A DNA stretch of 64,000 nucleotides, taken from Closterium sp. NIES-65 (lineage: Eukaryota > Streptophyta > Zygnematophyceae > Desmidiales > Closteriaceae). The stretch lies in assembly GCA_948144175.1 (NCBI GenBank), contig CANXME010001993.1, forward strand, positions 372,001-436,000. Direction: 5' to 3'. Below are positions 22,856 through 33,329 of this stretch, piece by piece. Position numbers and translations under genes: made by a program. The notes beneath the pieces were generated by a model. The model had not been told where the DNA came from, ran no database searches, and saw only the letters and a list, made by a program, of their open reading frames with translations. Position 1 is the stretch's first letter. Each line of letters opens with the position of its first letter.

Positions 22856-22965
22856 TGATAAGAAACGAGGAATGGATGCATTGAGCAGAATGAGGAGTAA
22901 AGTGTTGTACCCCATATGAACTGCCCCACTACAGCCTACACAGACTATAGCATATATGCCTGACA
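22856..22965 (-). repeat. 5' LTR of copia A
   Basis: 110 bp, from TGTCAGGCATAT to TTTCTTATCA on the minus strand. Relative to the 3' LTR it lacks 16 bp and differs at about two positions. The right flank continues the 100-bp tandem repeat interrupted at 9704. Confidence 0.8.
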
Positions 22966-22970
22966 CACAC

Positions 22971-23150
22971 GTGCGACGCAAGATTGTCAAGCGATTTTTG
23001 GTCAGCATACTAATTGTGTCTAGCCGCAACGATTACAATAATCTAGAAACTCTCTTGTGAGGCACGAAAACACGCCCGAGGATGTCGAGCATATCTAGCT
23101 CTGACATTGTTTTTCAAATTACTGACACAGTTAGCCTAATTTCAACCCGT
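22971..23150. repeat. 100-bp tandem repeat, right side of the copia A insertion
   Basis: The rest of the unit begun at 9691 runs to 23058. A further unit begins GAGGCACGAAAACACGCCC at 23059. The pattern GGCACGAAAACxCG...TGTCGAGCA...TCTAG is kept on both sides, so the empty site can be read through. Confidence 0.7.
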
Positions 23151-23750
23151 GAATATTTAGACGAATTTGTCGCGCAACACATTAGATTGATGAGCCAACC
23201 AAAGGCTCGCGATGAGTCAGATTGACTCACGAGTCATCCCTAGCTCTCCAAAATCGCTTCGCCGGGCAGAGCGGCTCGCTTGGCTCGACTAGTCATACTC
23301 GACTCGGCTCGATCCGAGACAAAGGGCAAACAACTCGGGGGAAACCCGAGCCGAGCCTGTCCAGACGAGTCAAGGCTCGTCAATCTGCTCATGTCTAGGT
23401 TTGGGTCAAAATACCTTGAGAACCTTTGCTCCATTACTTTACCCGATTGGGTTAAAACAAACTAGTGCCGACTCCATTCGAACTGCACGCGGCTCGTGGG
23501 TTAATAACCATGTATACATAAACTATGTATGAAAGTAACCAAACGAGTCATGAATGCTACAAGTTTGGCCAGATATCTTTCTGGTTCATTTAGAACCGTT
23601 CTGGTTTGGCACCGAACCAGTTAAAGAAAAAAGTAAAATAACCGAACCACTTTGATTCGGGTGTTTGCTCATGTCCAAGCTATACAAGCTACAAGTCAAC
23701 ATCTGAGTAATTATATGCTATGCCTCTGCTACCTCCCTTTTTCATCCCAG
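23151..23750 (+). other. End of intron 1; dispersed motif repeat
   Basis: No gene. At 23205-23397 GCTCG/CTCGA motifs repeat and end in TGCTCATGTCTA. A second short CGAACC-type stretch ends TGCTCATGTCC near 23680. The last 30 bases are pyrimidine-rich and lead to the acceptor of exon 2. Confidence 0.5.
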
Positions 23751-23822
23751 GGATCTTTCAAGGAATCAGCTTTCAAGCAGCATTCCTTCTAGTGTTAATG
23801 CTCTTGGTGAACTCACTCTCTT
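23751..23822 (+). CDS. LRR exon 2 (type b)
   Basis: 72 nt between TTCATCCCAG and GTAAGTCG. Phase 2 reading gives DLSRNQLSSSIPSSVNALG. Exon 6 (DLSRNQLSGSIPANVSALA) is its partner, and both donors read TTGTAAGTCGCA, so the similarity extends into the intron. Confidence 0.8.
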
Positions 23823-25040
23823 GTAAGTCGCAGAGACCATTTTGTGCGATATAAGCCTACATGTAAGCTCACCAGCTGGAACTAGCCAGGCAGATTGGTA
23901 TGAAGGAATTTATTTCAGGTGGTAGGTACAACAATACAAGGGAAAGAAAACCCGAATCCGTGTTCGTTTCAACTCGGACATGTTCGCACACAGCATTTAC
24001 GCCCATTCCGACATACCCCGCACCGTGCGGGCCGCATGCCATTCCGCCATACGTAGCAATAAGGATTAGGAAGAGCGAACTCAAACTTATTCAACTCGAA
24101 CATGGTTAAGTCCAACCTGTCAGAGGTTCGCCGTTATGCTCATCCCGCTCGTACCGAACAGAGGTTCCCAAGCCATTCATACATGCAGGAAAATAACTGA
24201 GGCTGAAATGAAAATATGGATGCTTCACCAAACCCAAACATGTTCGACTCGAACATATGGATATTCGACTCGAACATATGGATGTTTGACCTTCGGTGTC
24301 GAATATCGAACATCCACTTTCAACAAGAAAATCTTCGACCCAGACCGAATATGTTCGGTTGGACGCGTCCCTTTTGGCGACTTGAGTCGGGTACGGTTCG
24401 AGTTGGGTCGGGTCGTAGTCGGGTCAGGATCCCAGGGAAGCCGACCCGACCTGGGCTTAGGGTACATAATTACCTCGTGTCAGACGTCAGGTCAGGTACA
24501 AAGGTTGGTATCAGAAGACCCGAAGTGACGTGGAATTCAGGCAAAATGATGTTTCGGAAGACCCAAAGTGGCCCACTTCGGGTCTTCGGAACCTCCATCA
24601 GAACCTCCACTTCGTGCCTGACACAAGGTACGAATAGGGATGGGCATTTGGCCCAGACGGGTCGGGTCAGGAATGCTGAGAATGTTGACCCGTCCGGGTC
24701 GGGTCGGGTTTACCCGGGCGGGTCGGGTCGAGCCGTGACCCGTCACTGTGATTTATAGACGGGTATTAGTGACTCGCCGGGTCGGGTTGACCCGTCCCGT
24801 CCGGGTCGCATACCCAGTCAAATGACAGGGTTACCTGTCCCGTTCTCTGATTAGGGTACACTTTGGAGAGGGGGAGAACATCATTTGGTTCTGATGTTTT
24901 GTTTCCCTCGACATTCAGACCCCGTCTCTAGACTAGATCAAGCTAGTAAATCTGCACTGCACCTACCAAGACTCTTACAGTTCTCCTTTGAGCCCTTAAA
25001 ACAAAGAGATGAGACATTAGGCTTGTCCTTTGTCCACTGC
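23823..25040 (+). other. Intron 2, left part; dispersed motif repeats
   Basis: No gene seen. Clusters of GAACxTGTTCG and CCCGxxTCGGG motifs occupy 23930-24480 and 24634-24800. The latter starts TAGGGATGGGCA. The block 24480-24610 contains two GACCCGAAGTG-type copies. The sequence from 24880 to 25040 has no recognisable content. Confidence 0.45.
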
Positions 25041-25640
25041 TTAGTGGGGGTCATGGAGGGAGAAGGGGGTGAGGGTAAAGGTTAGTAAGGAGGGGGGCAT
25101 GAAGGAGGGCGTAGCCCCACAGAGAAGGGTGGCAAGTTTCGTGAACAAGGAGACATAGAGCTGTTTTGGTGATCTCGCGAACACGACTCTGAGCCACATC
25201 GTTCTGCTGTGGGGAGTGAGGGAGGGTGTAAGTTTGAAGAAGGCCATGAGACTGGCAATAGGAGGATACGTGGTTGTTAAAGAACTCACCACCACCATCA
25301 GAGTGAAGGCTGCAAACAGGGCTTCAAAATGGGTGTTGGCCTTCTCGAGCCACGCGATGATCGCAATCGGGGCCTTCGCCTTCGTCCAAAGGAGATAGAC
25401 GAACGAGTACCAACTGTGATCATCGACGAGCACAAGAACGTAGCGATGGCCCTAGCGAGTGGGAGAGGGATTAGGGCCCCAGAAGTCCCTGTGAACAAGA
25501 TCAAGGGGCTGGGCAGCAGGTGAGGGGGAGCTCCGGTGTGGCTGTTGCTTGAGCTTGCTCTGAACACAGACGGTACAGGGCGGTGCAGGGGATTTGGGGA
25601 GGGGAGGGAGGGAGGAGGGAAGACCGTGGAGGAGACCCAA
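25041..25640 (-). pseudogene. Copia K integrase, catalytic glutamate lost
   Basis: CTVCVQSKLKQQ ends the HHCC finger, then HRDFWGP (first acidic residue). Next is VLVDDHSWYSFVYLL, then a different frame with HSDGGGEF (second) and QQNDVAQSR where the family has NG(V/I)AES/AER. The third acidic residue is therefore glutamine. Frame changes separate the pieces. It ends in YPHPLLPP-like sequence near 25080. Confidence 0.75.
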
Positions 25641-26030
25641 GGAGACAGAGGAGTGCAGAGTAGCGAAGTGATGGAGGAGGATGGTACGGTGGGAGAGGGA
25701 GCGACACGAACAGTGTGAGTCAAGGGGGTGGGGAGGGAGGTTTGGGTTAGTGGGAGGGAGGGGAGCGGGGGGGGGATGGCGGAAGAGAGAGGGAGAGGCA
25801 ACTTGGTAGGAGGGGGGGTGGGGAACTCGAAGGGTGTACTGACAGGAACGAGGACAAAACGGAATACGGGAGAGAAGGCGACCTGTAGCGGTATGGTAAA
25901 GGGCACAATGGTTAGCAACACCTGGGAAGACAGTGGTGATAATGCATTATTGGAGGGACCTTTGGGAGAGGAGTTTCGTACAAAAAGAAGGAATGTGGAG
26001 ACCGGTGACAGTACCTGAGGGAAAGAGAGG

Positions 26031-26640
26031 TCAGGGAAAGGTGGAGGTGTTTTGACAGGGGATGGAAAAACTGCTATCAGCGCTAAGGAGGGAGGTGGGT
26101 GTGAGGAGAGGGCGCAGTGTACCAGCATCACGAAGGACAGTGTCAGTGGCTCCGCTATCCAGGACGAAGTCACGGGTGGAGGATGGTGAAATAGAGTACT
26201 GGAGCGAAGTTTCATTAAAAGCAAGGGCATACATGACGAAAGCAACAGATGCAGGCTGACTAAGCAAGCCAACACAGGCAGAGGAGGAAGAAGGGGTCAC
26301 ATGGCCACCTGTGGATGGCGTGGGAGATGCACCAGAGAGGTGAGCGGTGGGGCAGCATTCACGGCGGTCCAACTGGGAAAGGGTTGCTGCTGGGAGATAG
26401 GAGGAGGAGGGAAGAGAGGCAGCTGGGGCGGGAGGTCGAGCTGCTGATGAAGTTACTAAAGCTGCTGTTGGAGCTCCTGAACCTGCCGCCCGTATTGCTG
26501 CAGCCCCTGCTGCTGAATATGCTGCTGCTGTGCGGGAGGGGTAAGGGCCTGGTGGGCATGGGTGGAGGAAGACGGGTTGTAGAGAGGAGAGGTGCGAACG
26601 TCTGGGGGGTGGGGCGGGGGTTAAGGGCGGACCAGAGGAG
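26031..26640 (-). pseudogene. Copia K protease region
   Basis: The frame 26372-26031 contains DFVLDSGATDTVLRD, an intact aspartic protease site, followed by LLTPTSLLSADSSFS, which resembles PIPLLGADSSFN of copia E. Upstream, the sequence after the cysteine cluster reads CFNALSDDWFARG, comparable with CFGRLTDAWRHQF of A/C. Confidence 0.75.
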
Positions 26641-27600
26641 GGGTGTTAGAGTTCCCACGAGCGAACCAGTCATCGCTTAGTGCGTTGAAGCACATTTCAG
26701 TTGCATAAGTGGTTTAGCCGCAGCGTTGGCCTCGAGTGGGACCATAGAGGGGCAAGTAGTGACAGGGCGGGAAGGCCGCTGCTGCACCACGACCCGCACC
26801 ACCGTGACCGCCAGAACCGCCTCTCCCACCACCACGCGCGCCTCCACGCCCACCCCCAGGCCCACTCTTGCTGCTGCGCGGATGTGCTGCTGCGGCGGTG
26901 GAGGAAGAATGGCGAAAGATTTTAGCCTCAGTGGTGATGATCCACTGCGCAACATGAGCAGGGGTGTGATGCTTTGAGATGAGCTGCATGTATGCAAGCT
27001 TGTGGGCGTTGAACGCAGGGATGAGGCCCTCGAGGAGGTGGCAGCAGATGACGGGGTCAGGGTAAATAGCATCCATTGCGGCAAGGCGGCGAGCAAGGAC
27101 AGGACGCGGCGAGTGAAGGCGGCTACGCCAGCGGTGGTGTCCATAAAGAGGGACCCAAATTCCTTGATGAGTGCGTAAAGGGTGGCAATGTCCTGCCTGT
27201 CAAAGAGGTTGACAAGCAGTTGCTACAGGTGGGAGGAGGAGGTAGGTGAGAGCTCTCGTTTGAGGTAGGAAGGGATGGTGGTAAGGAGAATGATGAGAGC
27301 GCGGCAATCCGCAATGTGCCACGCAGCGATATCGATGGTGTAGGTGGCGAGGCATGTGGTGTAAGTGTCGGAACGGTCTTGGTATTCACGAGTAGCAGGC
27401 AGCGGCATCATCGTAGAAACACTTGTCGTCCTCGTAGCGCACTTGCCGGCGGAGGTGGTCGTTGCGGGTGGTGCGATAGGTACGGATGGCAGTCTCCATG
27501 CTCTGTAGGTTGTTGACATCCGGCGCGAAGGAGGGAGGGTCACCAGGAGACTCGGGCTCTGGTCTGGGAGCGTCGGGAGCAGGTCTAGTGGGGACGGAAG
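26641..27600 (-). pseudogene. gag: Copia K gag, frameshifted
   Basis: Best part is the frame 27076-26714: DAIYPDPVICCHLLEGLIPAFNA-like helices, then a Gly/Arg-rich tail. Next comes C-X13-C followed by X4, a tyrosine in the histidine position, X4 and C (26690-26764). One codon inside that cluster is TAA. The upstream gag (27150-27540) needs other frames. Confidence 0.65.
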
Positions 27601-27998
27601 CGGTGACGGGCTTACATTTCGGATTTCAGCAGTAAATGTCAGGTTTTGAGGTATATTAGGGTCACAAACTTCTCAAAATAGAGATTAGTGACGTTTCAAT
27701 TTAGGTAAGAGTTTTGGAAGGTGAATCTGGAGACGAGTATTGAATCCACACTTTTCACTAATTACCAGTATTAAACACACACAAAATGCGGGAGGTCATG
27801 CAGGCGACTGGTTGACGTGCAAAAAATATTACTTGCACCCAACACTTTAGATCGTTCAAGTGTTAGTCGACGGAAGGTAAAGCGATTACAGGAGCCGTAA
27901 AATACAATTAGAAAACATTTGTCTATTTTTGTTGTTTTTCATAATCGCTTTGTCCCTCCTTGTCTCACATCTGGACCTATCTTCACTTTTCACTTCAG

Positions 27999-28070
27999 GT
28001 TTTTGCTTCGGAATCAGCTCAGTGGCTCTATCCCTGCAGAGATTTGCTCAATGACAAAGTTAAAGCATCT
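27999..28070 (+). CDS. LRR exon 3 (type c)
   Basis: 72 nt between CACTTCAG and GTAAGAG. It encodes RNQLSGSIPAEICSMTKL. Exon 7 (ENQISGSIPVEIGSMSKL) is its partner. The following introns also match: both contain GGCGCCCCATT, CACACCCCT and CTCTxCTGCTGTCCTCACC. Confidence 0.8.
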
Positions 28071-28731
28071 GTAAGAGTTTTTTACATCGGTTCCACATCT
28101 TTCCTCTGCCTACATCTACTCTCAAGTAACCACTTTCCCCTCCCACCTAGGCGCCCCATTGTCACACCCCTATGCTTCAATCTTCTCTTGATTCATCTTC
28201 TCCATCCTTTCCTCTGCTGTCCTCACCCAGCATTGTTGCTGGAATACTTTGGAGCAGCACTCGCCTGGGCACTAGTTAATAATGACTGCTTTATGATTTT
28301 ATAGTTGAAGATATGGAAGGCAAGTATCATTAACAACCAACTTGGTTGGTTGGACTTCTCAATGCTGGTGGCCGGACCAGCCCAACCTACAAATGTTGCC
28401 TCTCCTTGCCACCAACAGCTCTCTCCCCTCCTTGCCACCAATACCACAATTCCAAATTCGAGTCTATATTCTAGAAATTTTTTTCTTCGATTTTTTTACC
28501 GTACATGAGTTTGTCGTGTGGGCCATGGCATTGTCGAGCCGAGAATAGGCTCGTGGCGAGACATTTTGTCTCGCGAGGCGATTTTGGCTCAGCTCGACGA
28601 GTCATACTCGGCTCGGCTCGACCCAAGACGAAAATAAAATAAAAGGGCTGGACTCAGGTGTAACCTAGATCAAGGCTCGCCAATCTGCTCATGTCAAACC
28701 AACTGTTCCCTCCCCTCCTTGCCACAAACAG
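28071..28731 (+). other. Intron 3
   Basis: 661 bp. Its first part aligns with intron 7. At 28540-28695 it holds a GCTCG/CTCGAC motif stretch ending TGCTCATGTC, like the one in intron 1. No gene. Confidence 0.6.
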
Positions 28732-28803
28732 CTCTCTCTACTCCAACATGTTTTCGGGGCCATTGCCCTCCTCGATTATGAGGCTCACAACACTTTCACA
28801 AAT
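28732..28803 (+). CDS. LRR exon 4 (type d)
   Basis: 72 nt between CCACAAACAG and GTAAGAGG. It encodes SNMFSGPLPSSIMRLTTL. Exon 8 (SNMLSGSLPSSITGLAAV) is its partner. The preceding introns share CTCCCCTCCTTGCCA. It is followed by a 174-bp intron, the shortest here. Confidence 0.8.
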
Positions 28804-28977
28804 GTAAGAGGCCAACTGCTCGGGAATGCTGTTGATCCCAACGTTCTTGTTCAATCTTAGTGCTATATTTGCCTCAGATTGAACCCTAACTGTTGGCGTG
28901 ATCTCATGTCGCTACCACCATGTTACGTATCCTCACTTGTTTGTCCATCTCTATTGCACGCCCTCTGTCTCGAACAG

Positions 28978-29049
28978 TTCTCTCGCTAGCAACCGGCTCA
29001 CCAGCTCCATCCCCGCTGACATTGGCTTGCTGACGAAGCTGGTAACCAT
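28978..29049 (+). CDS. LRR exon 5 (type a)
   Basis: 72 nt between TCTCGAACAG and GTAAGGAT. It encodes SNRLTSSIPADIGLLTKL. This is the first exon of the second a-b-c-d block. Confidence 0.8.
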
Positions 29050-29692
29050 GTAAGGATGTAGTGTGTATGCAATATGCCCACATTGCCTTTGATCTTTTTC
29101 TGTATTCTCTCTTCCTAATCCTCCGCGCTAACCCTCTACATTCTTTAATATCTTATGCTCCCCAATGTTCCTCGTGTCACTGCTTATCTTAGAAACTACT
29201 TCATTCGTGTCACTCCTTCCTCATTACTCCTCTTTCTTGTGCTATTTAGCCGCATATTCACAATGCTCGTGTGTTGACTCATGACTCGAACTGGGCATGA
29301 GCAAAGGAGAATGTGAACATTCTTGCCTCAAATGTATTCGAACATCCTTGAGACCCATTTTGAACATTTCCCGTTTGGGGTTAATGGATATACAATGTTC
29401 AACTGTATAGGTCAAACATCATTTTGTTCGAGGCGAACATAAACATGTTCGAGTTCGGTTTGGGTTTTGAACGTTCACTACAATCACAAATATTTCTCCA
29501 CAATATTTGTCCGCTAGTTTTAAAAGGCGTAGCTCTAAGAGCTTCACCTGAATAAAGTGATTAGGTAATGGAGCTCAAGGCTCCTTAAATTCAACAAAAA
29601 TGAGCAAGAAAAGAGACAATCCCTAACGCGATTGGCTGAAATCTCAAACTTATGATTCTCTATGCCTTTCAGCCTTGCCTTTTTAATCTCAG
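29050..29692 (+). other. Intron 5
   Basis: 643 bp, AT-rich. At 29285-29480 GAACATT/GTTCGA motifs cluster after GGGCATGAGCA, another member of the dispersed family. No gene. Confidence 0.5.
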
Positions 29693-29764
29693 AGATCTTT
29701 CAAGGAACCAGCTTTCAGGCAGCATTCCTGCTAATGTTAGTGCTCTCGCTCAAGTCACTCTCTT
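29693..29764 (+). CDS. LRR exon 6 (type b)
   Basis: 72 nt between TTAATCTCAG and GTAAGTCG. It encodes DLSRNQLSGSIPANVSALA. The match to exon 2 is the closest of the exon pairs. Intron 6, which follows, is 18 kb long because of copia D, N2, H1, E and G1. Confidence 0.8.
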
Positions 29765-30797
29765 GTAAGTCGCATAAACTTAGGCACATGGCGGAGTACT
29801 ACCGTGTATGTCAGCCAACACCACTATATGCACCATACGTCCTCAATGTATACACACCATATCAGCTAGATAGATTGGTGAGTACTTCCATTCCATATAC
29901 CTTAGGCGGTTCGACCTAGTTCAACCCAAACCGGCTCGGGTTCCAGTTTTTCTCATGCCTAGATACAACGTAACTGTTAGGCATGAGCACAAACGAAATC
30001 TGTGGTTCAGCCTGAGGCATACTTGTTGTGAAGCAATAATATACCGGTGGGTAGTTTCCCACTTTAGTCTAAAGATCTTGGGTTCAACTCTCAGCAGCTG
30101 CACTTTCTCTTCTCATTATGCTCACCATGACGTGTCCACACCCCACCAGTGAAGTGTGATCACAGTTGGCATTGCCACCTGTCCACTCATCCCATGCTCA
30201 CCTTGCTGGCCCCTATGATGTACCATATGCTGCCATGTGGGCTGTTGTTCGAGCCTGGCCCCCATGTGCAACATGAGGCCTTACTTGCTAGCTTGGCAAG
30301 GTTGGCTAGGCTTGCCCTCAGCTTTGAGGTGCTACAGCTTACCTCAAGAATTCATCCTTGGACAAGGACATTGCTCTAGTCTGTAAGGCTTGTACGATCT
30401 TCCTACTAAGGATATATTCTTCTTCTCATTGTGCCCTAAAGTTCGTCGATCCACTTTCTACAATACTAACTAGTAACGGGCTGAGCTCGGGCCTTAACTT
30501 TCAAATAGGCCTTGGTTTGGCTGCAACTAGGGATGAGCAATATAACGAACTCCTGTTCGGTTCGCCTCGAACTTGGCCTAAATTGTTCGGGGCGAACATG
30601 TTTGGTGATTGCCCGGCTCACCTGGCCGAGGCGCGTCGAACACAAACGTGTTCGTGTTCGACACGGGCCTTCGACAAACACCAAAGTGTAGGGATAAGCA
30701 CAGATAAGAACACGTTTGTTTTTTTGCTAGCCCGAACACGTTCGTGTTCGGACCGCTGCTGCAATTTGCCCGCGACGAACATGAACGTGTTCGAGGT
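29765..30797 (+). other. Intron 6, left part; dispersed motif repeats
   Basis: No gene. One motif stretch ends CTCATGCCTA at 29961 and another starts TAGGCATGAGCA at 29978. A clear member starts TAGGGATGAGCA at 30528 and continues as GTTCG/CGAAC motifs to about 30797. The part at 30150-30480 is ordinary single-copy-looking sequence. Confidence 0.5.
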
Positions 30798-30986
30798 GTT
30801 GACCGTTATTTGGGATCAAGAGGCTCTTAACACACCTTTAATGAATACTAGGTAGTCCCCACGGGGTCACCTCCAAGGGTCCTTGGGTGCCTGGTAGAAC
30901 TAGCCCCTATCCAAGGGTCCGTGTTTAAAGAGGGATTTCCCTAAGAATGAAAAGTATCGTGTGTATAAAAGTTTCCCAAAATTCTT
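30798..30986 (-). repeat. LTR fragment of the copia H1 family
   Basis: 30802-30870 matches 45268-45335 next to the H1 primer site (shared ATTTGGGATCAAGAGGCTCT and GGTAGTCCCCACGGGG). On the minus strand it would end CGGTCAACA. The rest to 30986 may be the remainder of the LTR, cut by copia D. It could be the 3' LTR of H1 itself (inference). Confidence 0.5.
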
Positions 30987-31112
30987 TGAAAGAATGAGGA
31001 AAATGGATGAACTAGAAAGCAGGTGGGTACAAGTAGGAAAACCTAAAAGAGTTGTACCCCATATTGTCTACCCCACTACCGCCTACACAGACTATAGCAT
31101 ATGAGTTTGACA
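30987..31112 (-). repeat. 3' LTR of copia D
   Basis: 126 bp, from TGTCAAACTCATAT to CTCATTCTTTCA on the minus strand, preceded by the polypurine tract TATGGGGGTG. It has the same length as the 3' LTRs of A and J. Confidence 0.75.
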
Positions 31113-31309
31113 CACCCCCATAGGCAAAGTGGGGGAGAACAAGAGGTCACAAGACCAGTCAAGCAAAGCAAAGCAAGCTCAGGGTGGATCAGAACGTCAC
31201 CACACAGTCCGAGCACAAGAGAAAGGCCACAAGGCCAGTTCACATGCAAGATCATATATAAAGGTAAACAGGCAAGTGCAGGTATAGAAAGATCACAGTA
31301 CAAGCAAGG

Positions 31310-31943
31310 TCAAGAAGTGAGCAAGTGAGGCCAAGTAGGCACAAGACCAAGCATCGTACAGAAGCGCTGATGATCACCAGGCATAAGTGCCTTGGTAAAG
31401 ATATCAGCAGTGTTGGCATCAGAGGCCACGTAAGCAAGGCGCAGCTGACCACGCTGCTGCAGCTCACGAGCAAGGAAGTAGCGAAGAGCAATGTGCTTCG
31501 TTCTGTACTCCAGTCTGTGCTCCCGACACAAGGCCAGCATGGCCTTGTTGTCTACGTACAGAACTGGAGGAGAAGGAGGCGGCTCTCCTAGGTCAGTCAG
31601 CAGGTAGGTGAGCCAGCATAGCTCCTGTGCAGCCATGGCTCCTACGTAGATCTCAGCCTCACAGCTGGAGCCGAGAACAAAAGACGAGCGGGTAGACCGC
31701 CACGAGACAGAGCCGGAACCAAGGCTGAAGGTGTAACCCTGTGACGACCGCTGCGTAGACTGGTCGTCAGCCCAAGAAGCGTCTGCGTGACCTGTGAGGA
31801 CCACTGGACGTCGCTCTCCAAGCACTAGCCCCATGCCCGATGTACTGCACAAGTAGCGGAACACCCTCTTCGCTGCAGCCATGTGCTCTAGTCGGTGTCT
31901 CCCAGGAGCAACATAGCATGCCAAGATGCTAAGAGGGTATGCT
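31310..31943 (-). pseudogene. Copia D RNase H, downstream of N2
   Basis: RNase H with TGHADASWADD, SSCEAEIYVG, DNKAML and TADIFTKAL, ending LLTS at 31310. It is open from the N2 junction (ILACYVAPGRHR) to the stop. Removing N2 and one copy of its ATGCT duplication joins it in frame with the RT at 33335. Confidence 0.9.
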
Positions 31944-33329
31944 TGTCAGAATGTTATAATTGTCTAGCCTGCAGTGGGATACTCTATAGCGAGTACAACC
32001 CAATTAGGGTTTCCTATATGTATGCCAACTGCTGCTAGTGCAACCTCTCTTCTTCGTTCCTCATTCTTCACATGCTATCAGAGCATCTACGCTCCTGACC
32101 TGTGGGCCCACCTAACTGCTTCAGCTGCCCCGTGGCGTGCGACAGAATTTTTTCTTCCCGTCGACCGCCCTCTTGTTGAGCACTCCTAGAGGCCCCTCTC
32201 ACGGCCCCTCGCGCGACCCTTAGCGGCACCGTCGCCACCCCTCGCGGCCCCGTCGCCGCCCTTCTCGGCCCCTCGCGGCCCCTTCGCGGCCCCGTTGCCG
32301 CCCTTCCAGGCCCCTCGCGCCCCCTTCGCGGCCTCGTCGCCGCCCCTAACGGCCCCGTCGTCGACCTTTCAAGCCCCTTGCGGCCCCCCTCGCGGCCCCG
32401 TCGCCGCCCCTAGCGGCCCATCGCCGCCCTTCCAGGCCCCTCGCGGCCACTTCGCGGCCCCGTCGCCACCCATTTCCGCCCTGCCTCAACCCTTCCCCGG
32501 CCCCGCCCCGGCCATGCTCCGACGCCTGTGGCAGCGCACCGGGGGCACGTGCACCGCCCCCCCCTCTTTTCCCGTCGCCTGTCGAGGCGACCTAAGGGGG
32601 CCGCGTGCGGGTGGCGGGTGTGTGGTCTCCCCTGCTCCTCCTCCTCCTCTGTCTCCCACTACTGCAGCTGCCGCTGAGGGGGGTGGGTGTGTGGGAGTCG
32701 ACGAAGTGGTGTTAGGGGGTGGGGTGTGAGTGAACCTAGGGTGCAGCAGGGGGTGTGTGAAAGGGGAGTGCTGTGGGAGTGGAACTAGGGTTTGAGCAGG
32801 GGGTGTGTGTCGAGGGGTGTAGGGCAGCCGGAGGAGGTTGTGTGAATGTAGCTGTCGTGTCCCTTGCAGCGCATGTAGTCTGTCGCCCTTGCTTCAGTAG
32901 CTAGTGAGCCTGTTGCACCAGTCGCCAGTGGGTCCGTTGCTCCTGCCGCTCCTCTATAGCCGCGGAGCCAGTTACTCTAGTAGTCCGTCGCTTTTGCTTC
33001 GGTAGCCACTGAGTCAGCCGCTCCTGTGCCCGTGCCTCTGCAGCTTCAGTTGTTGCCTCCCATCTTCTCTCCCTCCACAGTTCCTCCTCCTCCTCACTTG
33101 CCCGCTGTGATTAACTCTAGCTTTGCTCGCTATTGTGAATTCCTGCTCTATGCCTGCTTGCTCATTGTGCTGATTACACCCCACTTTGGCTATGGGGGTG
33201 TGTCAGAATGAAATAATTGTCTAGCCTGCAGTGGGATACTCTATAGCGAGTACATCCCAATTAGGGTTTCCTATATGTATGCCAACTGCTGCTAGTGCAA
33301 CCTCTCTTCTTCATTCCTCATTCTTCACA
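31944..33329 (+). mobile_element. Non-autonomous LTR element N2, complete
   Basis: 1386 bp with 129-bp LTRs (31944-32072 and 33201-33329; about 4 differences). The primer site TGCTATCAGAGC is at 32073-32084 and the polypurine tract TATGGGGGTG is at 33191-33200. It has a perfect five-base target duplication, ATGCT (31939-31943 and 33330-33334). The inside is a GC-rich leader with GGCCCCGTCGCCGCC repeats, then non-coding sequence; I find no gag or pol motif. LTR ends and polypurine tract match the A/C/D/J copia family, the likely helper (inference). It sits in the opposite orientation to D. Confidence 0.9.

Larger units (their letters stand above)
9705..22965 (-). mobile_element. Copia element A, decayed, split by copia B
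   Basis: The minus-strand element has a 5' LTR at 22856-22965, primer site at 22844-22855, GC-rich leader, gag, protease, integrase, RT, RNase H and 3' LTR at 9705-9830. Subtracting copia B (14941-20944) leaves about 7.3 kb. Flanks are AACAC (9700-9704) and CACAC (22966-22970), four of five bases matching as expected for an old target duplication. The body carries frameshifts and several stops, so it is non-functional. The LTRs differ by a 16-bp deletion and about two substitutions. Confidence 0.85.
25041..27600 (-). mobile_element. Copia element K relic (gag to integrase only)
   Basis: Minus-strand copia of a third family. Gag is at about 26690-27600, protease at about 26030-26640, and integrase at 25041-25640 and beyond. 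RT, RNase H and both LTRs are missing, so it is a fragment inside intron 2. Multiple frames are needed and stops are frequent. It shares the wide-spaced cysteine cluster with families A/C and E. Confidence 0.75.

Noticed and set aside
30000..30110. tRNA-like patch containing TTGGGTTCAACTCTCAG
   Set aside because: A T-arm can be drawn, but the anticodon arm has a five-base loop and no acceptor stem pairs. It could be a decayed tRNA-derived repeat, not a gene.
32295..32729. Proline-rich frame in N2
   Set aside because: Produced by the GGCCCCGTCGCC repeat leader; not conserved in N1 or N4.
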